Shown here in pieces: positions 52,358-63,394 of a stretch of 64,000 nucleotides of DNA (position 1 is the stretch's first letter; every line of letters starts with the position of its first letter). Under the pieces are notes generated by a model. It searched no databases, was not told where the DNA came from, and worked only from the letters and a program-made list of their open reading frames with translations. The position numbers were made by a program, and so were the translations under genes. Source of the DNA: Psococerastis gibbosa (taxonomy: Eukaryota > Arthropoda > Insecta > Psocodea > Psocidae); contig OZ020489.1 of the NCBI GenBank assembly GCA_963971405.1, forward strand, positions 36,551,047-36,615,046. The letters run 5' to 3'.

Positions 52358-53598
52358 ATGAGATTCTTTAACGGGATTGGCACTGTGCAGTTTTCTAGGC
52401 AAGACATAATCAAAATACACAGAAAGGCTGACCGTTTATTTCATTTAGATGAACAATTAAAACAAGATAACACTAACAATATTGATTGGGAAGTTGAAAT
52501 TGAGGACATGGAACATTACAGAGATAAGTATGACGAAATTTGGGCCGAGTTGGAGAAGTCAGTGCACTCAGATGGAGAATCAGCAGTGTCAGTGAAACTG
52601 AAAGAGAACTCTCCTAAAAGTGCTAGGAAGGTGAAGCTTCCAGAACTTACAATTAGGCCATACGTTGGCACGTACCGTATGTATTTGTCGCTTTGGGGAC
52701 AATTTAAGAAGATACACGAGGACCAAACGATTTCGGATGAAGACAAATTTGAGTATCTCATCTCTGCAACTTTAGAGGATTCACCGGCGCGGGATTTCCT
52801 GGAAAAATTTCCTCCTTTGGGGTCAAATTACGCCATGCCGCTGCAGGCTTTACGTGAAAGGTTTGGTAACCCAAAAAAGTTAAAACAGTTTTATGTGAGA
52901 GAATTAATCAATATTGTGATGCAAAATAATGACAGAGATGGGGGGTTCTTTCTTCCCAAGATATATGATGCTCTTAATTCACATTTGTTGTCTCTACAGG
53001 CTTTGGGCGTTGTTAGGGATCAGTTAAACACGGTGTTATATCCCTTGGTGGAGATGGCTTTGCCTTTAGAGGTACTAACGCTGTGGCATAGGCAGAATGC
53101 CACATTGGTTTCTGTTTTAGGTACAGCAGATGAGGAAGATATGGACAGGTTACTCAAGTTTTTAAAAGCAGAGGCTGAGCGCATTTTAAATAATCAGCAT
53201 CGTTTGCAAGTCGATCAATTGGATAATATCCCTACGGCTCAAGCCTTATTGGCAAAAACAGCGGAGGCAAAGGGTAAACAATGCATTTTTTGCCCAAATA
53301 TTCGAAAAAATCATTATTCATGGCAATGTTTCATAGCATTGAAGATGACTTTAGCGGAAAGGTTACGCTGCATAAAAGAAAATATAGCCTGCATGAGATG
53401 TTTAAAAACAGGATCGCATGTTAGAAAAAATTGTCGATGTGACATTAGTTGTAGGCAATGTTCAAAACCACTTAACACATTGCCATGTGATGAAAACATT
53501 GCAAAAGAAAAGGCTCAAGTGCAGGATACACCTAGAGTGGTTAACACTTGCCAAACAACAGCGACTAATAGTAATAGCGAGTATGTTTACCTACAAAC
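52358..53598 (+). CDS. BEL/Pao gag (DUF1759-type), unit A
   Basis: This is the Gag-type structural region of a BEL/Pao retrotransposon. The frame runs without a stop from ATG 52358 (an in-frame stop lies at 52322) through a charged N-terminus, the DUF1759-type core (about 52640-53000, LPELTIRPYVGTYRMYLSLW region) and cysteine clusters (CMRCLKTGSHVRKNC; CRQCSKPL) near 53390-53490. At about 53598, just after YVYLQT, it meets antisense protease-region sequence of unit B. The open frame runs on by chance to 53833 through that antisense DNA, so the last 78 codons are not gag. Start ATG is 84 bases after the HP1 stop and in another frame. Confidence 0.85.
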
Positions 53599-55061
53599 TA
53601 AAACACTTAGTTTGCCTGTAACTTCTAATAGTAATAGTAATAATCTTCAAATAGAGAGACCTCTTTTGGCGGAAGCTCGAAGTTGGATTACCTTCTTTCC
53701 TATAGGGCTTGCTCCTATCTTTTTTAATAAACAGCTGGCCACATATGTCCTTTGGCCGTCAGAATCAAACAGAGCCCTGGCCTTAACCCATCCTGACTTG
53801 CCCATTACTTTGATAATTACAGTTTGTAGGTAAACATACTCGCTATTACTATTAGTCGCTTTTGTTTGGCAAGTGTTAAACACTCTAGGTGTATTCTGCA
53901 CTTGAGCCTTTTCTTCTTCAATGTTTTCTTCACATGCCAATGTGTTAAGTGGTTTTGAAATTGCCTACAACTAATGTCAGAGCGACAATTTTTTCTAACA
54001 TGCGATCCTGTTTTTAAACATCTCATGCAGGCTTTATTTTCTTTTATGCAGCGCAACCTTTCCGCTAAAGTCATCTTCAATGCTATGAAACATTGCCATG
54101 AATAATGATTTTTTCGAATATTTGGGCAAAAAATGCATTGTTTACCCTTTGCCTCCGCTGTTTTTGCCAATAAGGCTTGAGCCGTAGGGATATTATCCAA
54201 TTGATCGACTTGCAAACGATGCTGATTGTTTAAAATGCGCTCAGCCTCTGCTTTAAAAACACGAGTAACCTGTCCATATCGTCCTCATCTGCGGTACCTA
54301 AAACAGAAACCAATGTGGCATTCTGCCTATGCCACAGCGTTAGTACCTCTAAAGGCAAAGCCATCTCCACTAGGGGAAATAACAACGTGTTTAACTGATC
54401 CCTAACAACGCCCAAAGCCTGTAGAGACAACAAATGTGAATTAATAGCATCATATATCTTGGGAAGAAAGAAACCCCCATCTCTTGTCATTATTTTGCAT
54501 CACAATATTGATTAATTCTCTCACATAAAACTGTTTTAACTTTTTTGGGTTACCAAACCTTTCCCGTAAAGCCTGCAGCGCCATGGCGTAATTTGACCCC
54601 AAAGGAGGAAATTTTTCCAGTAAATCCCGCGCCGGTGAATCCTCTATAGTTGCAGAGATGAGATACTCAAATTTGTCTTCATCCGAAATCGTTTGGTCCT
54701 CGTGTATCTTCTTAAATTGTCCCCAAAACGACAAATACATACAGTACGTGCCATCGTATGGCCAAATTGTAAGTTCTGGAAGCTTCACCTTCCTAGCACT
54801 TTTAGGAGAGTTCTCTTTCAGTTTCACTGACACTGCTGATTCTCCATCTGAGTGCACTGACTTCTCCAACTCGGCGCAAATTTCGTCATACTTATCTCTG
54901 TAATGTTCCATGTCCTCAATTTCAACTTCCCAATCAATATTGTTAGTGTTATCTTGTTTTAATTGTTCATCTAAATGAAATAAACGGTCAGCCTTTCTGT
55001 GTATTTTGATTATGTCTTGCCTAGAAAACTGCACAGTGCCAATCCCGTTAAAGAATCTCAT
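53599..55061 (-). pseudogene. BEL/Pao gag and start of protease, unit B, frameshifted
   Basis: On the minus strand gag starts at 55061 and reads the same order as unit A. A one-base insertion near 54483 (GACAAGAGATGG for GACAGAGATGG), a second break near 54235 and a third near 53880 split it. The last part (53800-53647) is the start of the aspartic protease (ARALFDSDGQRTYVAS; units E and F have DSGSQRTYVAS, so the residue after Asp-Ser is altered). Unit B reaches about 230 bases further than unit A, and this extra part forms the loop of the A/B palindrome. Confidence 0.82.
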
Positions 55062-55153
55062 AAGGCTCGCCCTCAAGACGGCCCTTTCAGCCCTTTTTGC
55101 CCGTCACGCTGCGCAAGCGGCATTAAGGGGGAAGAAGAAAACCAATTTTGAAG

Positions 55154-55699
55154 TTATTTGTGGTCAGAGGTCTCGTCGTCAGCGGTCGCGTCGTAGAAAT
55201 CATTCCATTGGAGCCTTGCTTCATAAAACGAAATTTCAACCTGGGGACATTTTAGATTCGCTTGCTCCGCTGGGACCAAATCCGCTTCGTCCAGACCCTT
55301 CCACTTCATCAAAAACCAAGTTTCGCCATCCTTAAGGGCTACACCAAGAATTTTCTCTGCCTCAAAGCCTCTGCCGAATCCTCTGGTCCTTGCTTCATTA
55401 CCTGCAATTTGCGAATTCCAAGCTGGTACTTGGGGCTTTTCCTCCAGGACCTTTTCATCTTCCTTCACGTTTTCTTTTTCAAATTGGGCAATTAGCTCAG
55501 GGCATTTAATGTTGTTTTCAGGCACCCAAGTGTTCTCGTCATCTGGGCAGCCCTTCCATTTTAAGTAATATTCCACCACTCCACTGCTTACTCGTTTGTC
55601 CAAAACCTTTTCAATAGAATACAGCTCCTCCACCTGTTTGCTTCCTCCACCTTTGGCGGGAGCATCCTTAGGCGTCATTGATGGTTTCCTACAATTCAT
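55154..55699 (-). CDS. HP1-like protein with chromodomain and chromoshadow domain, intact (unit B)
   Basis: A single 181-codon frame. Residues about 24-75 are a chromodomain ([28 protein letters not shown]); 104-166 are a chromoshadow domain ([43 protein letters not shown]). HP1 proteins bind H3K9-methylated histone tails through the first domain and dimerise and recruit PxVxL partners through the second. Two cage residues are kept (Y27, W48), but the third, usually Phe or Tyr, is Cys (C51, [10 protein letters not shown]). The dimer-interface Ile and the Trp after it (I156, W165) are kept. The hinge is short (about 25 residues). There are no introns, unlike most animal HP1 genes, so it is a retrocopy or was captured. 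Gag follows 93 bases downstream on the same strand. Confidence 0.9.
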   Translation of the reverse strand: MNCRKPSMTPKDAPAKGGGSKQVEELYSIEKVLDKRVSSGVVEYYLKWKGCPDDENTWVPENNIKCPELIAQFEKENVKEDEKVLEEKPQVPAWNSQIAGNEARTRGFGRGFEAEKILGVALKDGETWFLMKWKGLDEADLVPAEQANLKCPQVEISFYEARLQWNDFYDATADDETSDHK

Positions 55700-55836
55700 T
55701 GGGACCAGTAGAATAATAAGCTGAATTCACAACTTCCTCAAATTAACTATAAAATAGGTAGTTAGATTAAATGTTATTTCTTGTTTTTTTTTTTTTTGTA
55801 AGATTGAGTAAAATCCGTGAATACAAATAACTGACA
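55700..55836 (-). promoter_or_regulatory. 5' leader of the HP1-gag unit (unit B)
   Basis: This leader is shared with 51596-51728 (unit A) and 63008-63115 (unit F), including TATTTCTTG with a T run and TTGTATTCACGGATTTTACTC. The conservation among units shows that the leader was amplified along with HP1. No TATA element is obvious. The leader ends abruptly at 55836, where unit C begins in the middle of HP1. Confidence 0.55.
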
Positions 55837-55837
55837 A

Positions 55838-56167
55838 TTTGAAAAAGAAAACGTGAAGGAAGATGAAAAGGTCCTGGAGGAAAAGCCCCAAGTACCAGCT
55901 TGGAATTCGCAAATTGCAGGTAATGAAGCAAGGACCAGAGGATTCGGCAGAGGCTTTGAGGCAGAGAAATTTCTTGGTGTAGCCCTTAAGGATGGCGAAA
56001 CTTGGTTTTTGATGAAGTGGAAGGGTCTGGACGAAGCGGATTTGGTCCCAGCGGAGCAAGCGAATCTAAAATGTCCCCAGGTTGAAATTTCGTTTTATGA
56101 AGCAAGGCTCCAATGGAATGATTTCTACGACGCGACCGCTGACGACGAGACCTCTGACCACAAATAA
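55838..56167 (+). pseudogene. HP1-like fragment, chromoshadow half only (unit C)
   Basis: The frame starts inside the chromodomain's last helix ([13 protein letters not shown]), directly joined to the leader of unit B. The hinge and complete chromoshadow domain follow to the normal stop. The chromodomain is missing. The same join is found at 57640-57641 in unit E. Confidence 0.85.
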
Positions 56168-56259
56168 CTTCAAAATTAGTTTTCTTCTTCCCCCTAAATG
56201 CCGCTTGCGCAGCGTGACGGGCAAAAAGGGCTAAAAGGGCCGCCTTGAGGGCGAGCCTT

Positions 56260-56449
56260 ATAAGATTCTTTAACGGGATTGGCACTGTGCAGTTTTCTAG
56301 GCAAGACATAATCAAAATACACAGAATGGCTGACCGTTTATTTCATTTAGATGTACAACTAAAACAAGATAACACTAACAATATTGATTGGGAAGTTGAA
56401 ATTGAGGACATGGAACATTACAGAGATAAGTATGACGAAATTTGCGCCG
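56260..56449 (+). pseudogene. BEL/Pao gag, N-terminal part running into the gap (unit C)
   Basis: It starts like units A and E (in this copy the first Met codon is ATA, 56260-56262, so the usual start is lost) and continues to EICA before the Ns. Confidence 0.75.
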
Positions 56450-56649
56450 NNNNNNNNNNNNNNNNNNNNNNNNNNNNNNNNNNNNNNNNNNNNNNNNNNN
56501 NNNNNNNNNNNNNNNNNNNNNNNNNNNNNNNNNNNNNNNNNNNNNNNNNNNNNNNNNNNNNNNNNNNNNNNNNNNNNNNNNNNNNNNNNNNNNNNNNNNN
56601 NNNNNNNNNNNNNNNNNNNNNNNNNNNNNNNNNNNNNNNNNNNNNNNNN
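56450..56649. other. Assembly gap, 200 N
   Basis: Exactly 200 Ns, probably a placeholder of unknown true length. It lies within the C/D palindrome, where long inverted repeats are hard to assemble. Open frames of X through it are meaningless. Confidence 0.98.
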
Positions 56650-57072
56650 AGTAAATCCCGCGCCGGTGAATCCTCTAAAGTTGCAGAGATGAGATACTCA
56701 AATTTGTCTTCATCCGAAATCGTTTGGTCCTCGTGTATCTTCTTAAATTGTCCCCAAAACGACAAATACATACAGTACGTGCCATCGTATGGCCTAATTG
56801 TAAGTTCTGGAAGGTACACCTTCCTAGCACTTTTAGGAGTTCTCTTTCAGTTTCACTGACACTGCTGATTCTCCATCTGAGTGCACTGACTTCTCCAACT
56901 CGGCGCAAATTTCGTCATACTTATCTCTGTAATGTTCCATGTCCTCAATTTCAACTTCCCAATCAATATTGTTAGTGTTATCTTGTTTTAATTGTTCATC
57001 TAAATGAAATAAACGGTCAGGCCTTTCTGTGTATTTTGAATATGTCTTGCCTAGAAAACTGCACAGTGCCAA
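56650..57072 (-). pseudogene. BEL/Pao gag, N-terminal part (unit D), frameshifted
   Basis: On the minus strand the frame from about 57072 gives the gag start region, with an insertion near 57021 and a loss of two bases near 56837 that break it. The remaining part runs into the gap. Confidence 0.75.
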
Positions 57073-57152
57073 TCCCGTTAAAGAATCTCATAAGGCTCGC
57101 CCTCGAGACGGCCCTTTCAGCCCTTTTTGCCCGTCACGCTGCGCAAGCGGCA

Positions 57153-57585
57153 TTAAGGGGGAAGAAGAAAACTAATTTTGAAGTTATTTGTGGTCAGAAG
57201 TCTCGTCGTCAGCGGTCGCGTCGTAGAATCATTCCATTGGAGCCTTGCTTCATAAAACGAAATTTCAACCTGGGGACATTTTAGATTCGCTTGCTCCGCT
57301 GGGACCAAATCCGCTTCGTCCAGACCCTTCCACTTCATCAAAAACCAAGTTTCGCCATCCTTAAGGGCTACACCAATAATTTTCTCTGCCTCAAAGCCTC
57401 TGCCGAATCCTCTGGTCCTTGCTTCATTACCTGCAATTTGCGAATTCCAAGCTGGTACTTGGGGCTTTTCCTCCAGGACCTTTTCATCTTCCTTCACGTT
57501 TTCATTTTCAAATTGGGCAATTAGCTCAGGGCATTTAATGTTGTTTTCAGGCACCCAAGTGTTCTCGTCATCTGGGCAGCCCTGT
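57153..57585 (-). pseudogene. HP1-like fragment (unit D), 5' truncated
   Basis: Homology begins abruptly at the chromodomain's GCPDDENTW residues (57585), where the leader is joined, so the first half of the chromodomain is gone. The chromoshadow domain is complete, but a one-base loss near 57229 changes the last residues after QWND. Confidence 0.85.
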
Positions 57586-57640
57586 TATTTCTTGTTTTTG
57601 TTTTTTTGTAAAATTGAGTAAAATCCGTGAATACAAATAA

Positions 57641-57978
<338 letters not shown>

Positions 57979-58061
57979 CTTCAAAATTAGTTTTCTTCTT
58001 CCCCCTTAATGCCGCTTGCGCAGCGTGACGGGCTGAAAGGGCCGTCTTGAGGGCGAGCCTT

Positions 58062-59391
58062 ATGAGATTCTTTAACGGGATTGGCACTGTGCAGTTTTCT
58101 AGGCAAGACATAATCAAAATACACAGAAAGGCTGACCGTTTATTTCATTTAGATGAACAATTAAAACAAGATAACACTAACAATATTGATTGGGAAGTTG
58201 AAATTGAGGACATGGAACATTACAGAGATAAGTATGACGAAATTTGCGCCGAGTTGGAGAAGTCAGTGCACTCAGATGGAGAATCAGCAGTGTCAGTGAA
58301 ACTGAAAGAGAACTCTCCTAAAAGTGCTAGGAAGGTGAAGCTTCCAGAACTTACAATTAGGCCATACAATGGCACGTACCGTATGTATTTGTCGTTTTGG
58401 GGACAATTTAAGAAGATACACGAGGACCAAACGATTTCGGATGAAGACAAATTTGAGTATCTCATCTCTGCAACTTTAGAGGATTCACCGGCGCGGGATT
58501 TACTGGAAAAATTTCCTCCTTTGGGGTCAAATTACGCTATGGCGCTGCAGGCTTTACGGGAAAGGTTTGGTAACCCATAAAAGTTAAAACAGTTTTATGT
58601 GAGAGAATTAATCAATATTGTGATGCAAAATAATGACAGAGATGGGGGTTTCTTTCTTCCCAAGATATATGATGCTATTAATTCACATTTGTTGTCTCTA
58701 CAGGCTTTGGGCGTTGTTAGGGATCAGTTAAACACGTTGTTATATCCCTTGGTGGAGATGGCTTTGCCTTTAGAGGTACTAACGCTGTGGCATAGGCAGA
58801 ATGCCACATTGGTTTCTGTTTTAGGTACAGCAGATGAGGAAGATATGGACAGGTTACTCAAGTTTTTAAAAGCAGAGGCTGAGCGCATTTTAAATAATCA
58901 GCATCGTTTGCAAGTCGATGAATTGGATAATATCTCTACGGCTCAAGCCTTATTGGCAAAAACAGCGGAGGCAAAGGGTAAACAGTGCATTTTTTGCCCA
59001 AATATTCGAAAAAATCATTATTCATGGCAATGTTTCATAGCATTGAAGATGACTTTAGCGGAAAGGTTACGCTGCATAAAAGAAAATAAAGCCTGCATGA
59101 GATGTTTAAAAACAGGATCGCATATTAGAAATAATTGTCGCTCTGACATTAGTTGTAGGCAATGTTCAGAACCACTTAACACATTGGCATGTGAAGAAAA
59201 CATTGCAAAAGAAAAGGCTCAAGTGCAGAATACACCTAGAGTGGTTAACACTTGCCAAACAAAAGCGACTAATAGTAATAGCGAGTATGTTTACCTACAA
59301 ACTGTAATTATCAAAGTAAAGGGCAAGTCAGTATGGGTTAAGGCCAGGGCTCTGTTTGATTCTGGCAGCCAAAGGACCCATAAAGTGACCC
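58062..59391 (+). pseudogene. BEL/Pao gag (unit E), one premature stop
   Basis: It reads in one frame from ATG 58062 to about 59391 except for a TAA at 58578-58580 (units A and B have AAA at this codon). It contains the DUF1759-type core, then CMRCLKTGSHIRNNC and CRQCSEPLNTLAC cysteine clusters, and goes on into the start of the aspartic protease (ALFDSGSQRT) before meeting an irregular junction at about 59391. Confidence 0.85.
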
Positions 59392-59400
59392 ATTAATATG

Positions 59401-59998
59401 AAATAATTGTCGCTCTGACATTAGTTGTGGGCAATGTTCAAAACCGCTTAACACATTGGCATGTGAAGAAAACATAGAGTGGTTAACACTTGCCAAACAA
59501 CATTGTAATAGCGAGTATGTTTACCTACAAACTGTAATTATCAAAGTAAAGGGCAAGTCAGGATGGGTTAAGGCCAGGGCTCTGTTTGATTCTGGCAGCC
59601 AAAGGACATATGTGGCCAGCTGTTTATTAAAAAAGATAGGAGCAAGCCCTATAGGAAAGAAGGTAATCCAACAGGGAGTATTTGGGGGCTTCGAGCTTCC
59701 GTCAAAAGAGGTCTCTCTATTTGAATTAGAAGTTACAGGCAAACTGTGTGTTGGTAACTGGAGACTTAAAGCATTAGAAGGTCCAGTAATCTTTAACAAC
59801 GTACCGAAAATTAACAAATCCGTATACAACGCACTAAAAGCGGATGAAATTGTAATTTCACACGTAGGCTGGGGTTTTGACGCTGGAATGCGAAATATCT
59901 ATGTATTAATCGGGGCAGACCACTACGGTAAATTAATGACAGGCAATCGATTAGGTACTGATTTAGGCCCAGTGGCCATAGAAACCTTGTTAGGATAG
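59401..59998 (+). CDS. BEL/Pao aspartic protease region (DUF1758-type), unit E
   Basis: After a join at about 59392-59400 the knuckle end is repeated in a shorter version (lacking about 25 codons before YVYLQT). It then runs through ALFDSGSQRTYVASCLLKK (Asp-Ser-Gly active-site triad), a FNNVPKINKSVYNAL stretch and IYVLIGADHYGKLM to a TAG at 59996-59998. The next frame (60005) is in the same phase, so one amber codon separates it from the reverse transcriptase region. In the family a Trp is usual after LG at this place, so the stop is probably a single-base nonsense change. Confidence 0.8.
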
Positions 59999-60004
59999 AC
60001 GGTT

Positions 60005-60850
60005 ATGGGGAGCATCGCACCAGAAGTTGAATTCAAAACGTCAATCTTGACGTCTCTTTGTTTGAATAACAATGTTAACGTGTTGCGGTCTCTGGATGCT
60101 ATTGGCATCACCGACCCAGCCAACACCGTAGCGAAGCATGAACAGTCAGAGTTACTCCTACAGGAGTTTAATAAAAGGATGGTAGAAGGGCTTTATCAAG
60201 TTAATATACCTTGGATTCCTGGATGTCCTATATTTAGGTCGGGAAGGGAAAAAGCACTGACAAGATTGGGTAGTATGTCAAAGAAGCTAAAGAAGGAGGG
60301 TTTGTATCAAGAATACGATCTAAGAATGCTGGGTTGGCTTGCGGATGGCATAATTGAAGAGGTTGGTGATGTGGAGAATCTAGTTTCTCATTATTTACCG
60401 CACAGGCATGTGGTTAAGTCCAGCCCGAGTAGTTACCGAGTTCGTCCTGTTTTTGATGGTAGTTTTAAAGTCCGAAATCAATGCTTGGAAAAGGGCCCAA
60501 ATCTAATTAAGTCTATTATCACGATTTTACATCGTCGTGGCAAAATTAAATCAATTTTTTCAGATAACGGAACGAATTTTAGAAGAGCTAGCAATTTGTT
60601 ATCTCAGTTGAACTGGGATCTAGTTAATCATTTTGAGAACATTAATAAAATTCGTTGGTTACATAATCCACCCACTGCTAGTTGGTACGGAGATTTCTTC
60701 GAAAGATTGGTACGTGGTGTAAAAGATGTTTTGAAACGTGATTTAGGTATAGCGCTCCTCACAAAAGAAGAATTACATACGGCAATGTGCGAAACCTTTA
60801 CACCTGGAGTGGTTAACACTTGCCAAACAACAGCGACTAATAGTAATAGT
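60005..60850 (+). pseudogene. BEL/Pao reverse transcriptase start fused to integrase end (unit E)
   Basis: Residues to about 160 match the start of the Pao reverse transcriptase (GLYQVNIPWIPGCP; YLPHRHVVKSSPSSYRVRPV; FDGSF). At about 60505-60515 the frame passes directly into integrase core sequence (IKSIFSDNGTNFRRA; WYGDFFERLVRGVKDVL). The polymerase active-site motif, RNase H and the first part of integrase are missing. The fusion is in frame. At about 60815 it switches to gag-like sequence (VVNTCQTTATNSNSE) and then to antisense unit F. Confidence 0.82.
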
Positions 60851-62402
60851 GAGCATTGTTTACCTTTTGTCTCTGCTGTTTTTGCCATTACGGCTTCAGC
60901 CGTAGGGATATTACCCAATTGGTCGACTTCTCGGTACGATGTTACAGATTACTGGAACTTCTAATGCTTTAAGTCTTCAGTTACCAACACTTAGTTTGCC
61001 TGTAACTTCTAATTCAAATAGAGAGACCTCTTTTGGCAGAAGCTTGAAAACCCCAAAAACTCCCTGTAGGATTACCTTCTTTCCTATAGGGCTTGCTCCT
61101 ATCTTTTTTAATGAACAGCTGGCCACATATGTCCTTTGGCTGCCAGAATCAAACAGAGCCCTGGCCTTAACCCATCCTGACTTGCCCTTTACTTTGATAA
61201 TTACAGTTTGTAGGTAAACATACTCGCTATTACAATGATGTTTGGCAAGTGTTAACCACTCTATGTTTTCTTCACATGCCAATGTGTTAAGCGGTTTTGA
61301 ACATTGCCCACAACTAATGTCAGAGCGACAATTATTTCTAACATGCGATCCTGTTTTTAAACATCTCATGCAGGCTTTATTATCTTTTGTGCAGCGTAAC
61401 CTTTCCGCTAAAGTCATCTTCAATGCTATGAAACATTGCCATGAATAATGATTTTTTCGAATATTTGGGCAAAAAATGCATTGTTTACCCTTTGCCTCCG
61501 CTGTTTTTGCCAATAAGGCTTGAGCCGTAGGGATATTATCCAATTGATCGACTTGCAAACGATGCTGATTATTTAAAATGCGCTCAGCCTCTGCTTTTAA
61601 AAACTTGAGTAACTTGTCCATATCTTCCTCTGCGGTACCTAAAACAGAAACCAATGTGGCATTCTGCCTATGCCACAGCGTTAGTACCTCTAAAGGCAAA
61701 GCCATCTCCACCAAGGGAAAAAACAACGTGTTTAACTGATCCCTAACAACGCCCAAAGCCTGTAGAGACAACAAATGTGAATTAATAGCATCATATATCT
61801 TGGGAAGAAAGAAACCCCCATCTCAGTCATTATTTTGCATCACAATAATGATTAATTCTCTCACATAAAACTGTTTTAACTTTTTTGGGTTACCAAACCT
61901 TTCCCGTAAAGCCTGCAGCGCCATGGCGTAATTTGACCCCAAAGGAGGAAATTTTTCCAGTAAATCCCCGCGCTGGTGAACCCTCTAAAGTTGCTGAGAT
62001 GAGATACTCAAATTTGTCTTCATCCGAAATCGTTTGGTCCTCGTGTATCTTCTTAAATTGTCCCCAAAACGACAAATACATACGGTACGTGCCATCGTAT
62101 GGCCTAATTTTAAGTTCTGGAAGCTTCACCTTCCTAGCACTTTCAGGAGAGTTCTCTTTCAGTTTCACTGACACTGCTGATTCTCCATCTGAGTGCACCG
62201 ACTTCTCCAACTCGGCGCAAATTTCGTCATACTTATCTCTGTAATGTTCCATGTCCTCAATTTCAACTTCCCAATGAATATTGTTAGTGTTATCTTGTTT
62301 TAATTGTTCATCTAAATGAAATAAACGGTCAGCCTTTCTGTGTATTTTGATTATGTCTAGCCTAGAGAACTGCACAGTGCCAATCCCGTTAAAGAATCTC
62401 AT
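60851..62402 (-). pseudogene. BEL/Pao gag and protease start, unit F, frameshifted
   Basis: The minus strand reads gag from ATG 62402 with a frame break near 61965 (extra C in TCCCCGCGC) and another near 61825 (two-base loss before TCATTATTT). From 61774 to 60977 one frame carries the rest of gag, the cysteine clusters and the protease start (ALFDSGSQRTYVAS). It has the same shortened knuckle-protease joint (ENIEWLTLAKHHCNSEYVYL) as the second copy in unit E. Confidence 0.82.
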
Positions 62403-62482
62403 AAGACTCGCCCTCAAGACGGCCCTTTCAACCCTTTTTGCCCGTCACGCTGCGCAAGCGGCATTAAGGGGGAAGAAGAAAA

Positions 62483-63007
62483 CTAATTTTGAAGTAATTT
62501 GTGGTCAGAGGTCTCGTCGTCAGCGGGCGCGTCGTAGAAATCATTCCATTGGAGCCTAGCTTCATAAAACGAAATTACAACCTGGGGACATTTTAGATTC
62601 GCCTGCTCCGCTGGGACCAAATCCGCTTCGTCCAGACCCTTCCACTTAATCAAAAACCAAGTTTCGCCATCCTTAAGGGCTACACCAATAATTTTCTCTG
62701 CGTCAAAGCCTCTGCCGAATCCTCTGGTCCTTGCTTCATTACCTGCAATTTGCGAATTCCAAGCTGGTACTTGGGGCTTTTCCTCCGGGACCTTTTCATC
62801 TTCCTTCACGTTTTCTTTTTCAAATTGGGCAATATTGTTTTCAGGCACCCAAGTGTTCTCGTCAACTGGGCAGCCCTTCCATTTTAAGTAATATTCCACC
62901 ACTCCACTGCTTACTCGTTTGTCGAAAACTTTCTCAATAGAATACAGCTCCTCCACCTGTTTGCTTCCTAGAATAATAAGCTTCCTAGAACAATAAGCTG
63001 AATTCAC
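62483..63007 (-). CDS. HP1-like protein, nearly intact (unit F)
   Basis: This is a 174-codon open frame. The first residues differ from unit B because a deletion and a small duplication join the leader (GAATTCAGCTTATTG) to [14 protein letters not shown], so the first 18 codons of unit B are lost and an upstream ATG is used. Six residues (KCPELI) at the end of the chromodomain are missing, which shortens its last helix. Cage residues Tyr and Trp are kept and the third is again Cys. The chromoshadow domain is complete, with [13 protein letters not shown] changed C-terminus (stop shifted, ending KLLQN) results from a base change at the usual stop codon. Confidence 0.85.
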   Translation of the reverse strand: MNSAYCSRKLIILGSKQVEELYSIEKVFDKRVSSGVVEYYLKWKGCPVDENTWVPENNIAQFEKENVKEDEKVPEEKPQVPAWNSQIAGNEARTRGFGRGFDAEKIIGVALKDGETWFLIKWKGLDEADLVPAEQANLKCPQVVISFYEARLQWNDFYDAPADDETSDHKLLQN

Positions 63008-63149
63008 AACTTCCTCAAATTAACTATAAAATGAGGTAGTTAGATTAAATGTTATTTCTTGTCTTTTTTTTTTATAAAATTGAGTAAAATCCGTAAATAC
63101 AAATAACTGACGCCGAACTCTCTTATCAGTGTTATGACTGTTATAAAAA

Positions 63150-63270
63150 ATGGCGATCCTGTTTTTAAACATCTCATGCAGGCTTTATTTTCTTTTATGC
63201 AGCGTAACCTATCCGCTAAAGTCATCTTCAATGCTATAAAACATTGCCATGAATAATGATTTTTTTGATA
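63150..63270 (-). pseudogene. BEL/Pao gag zinc-knuckle fragment outside HP1 (unit F)
   Basis: Mirror copy of 51430-51560. On the minus strand it reads KNHYSWQCFIALKMTLADRL and CMRCLKTGS in one frame with the tRNA-like and LINE part upstream, giving a chance open frame of 132 codons (63052-63450). Confidence 0.7.
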
Positions 63271-63286
63271 TTTTGACAAAAAATTC

Positions 63287-63330
63287 AATCGTGGCATAGA
63301 TCGTGGGTTCGAATCCCACCAAATCCAGAT
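63287..63330 (+). repeat. tRNA-like 3' half, right edge
   Basis: GTGGGTTCGAATCCCAC is a five-pair T-arm with a seven-base loop, followed by CAAATCCA. Mirror copy of 51378-51420, with one change in the loop. Confidence 0.55.
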
Positions 63331-63394
63331 TTTTCTTAATTCTCTATTTTCGGAAATGCTAGTTTTAAAGTAGATACACTCCAAGCGATACTTA

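Noticed and set aside
53647-53833. Last 78 codons of the unit A gag frame as a novel domain
   Set aside because: They are antisense to the protease region of unit B, read by chance.
56418-56859. Open frames containing long X runs
   Set aside because: They cross the N gap and carry no information.
60005-60964. A single intact pol protein
   Set aside because: The polymerase core and RNase H are missing and the end runs into gag-like and antisense sequence.
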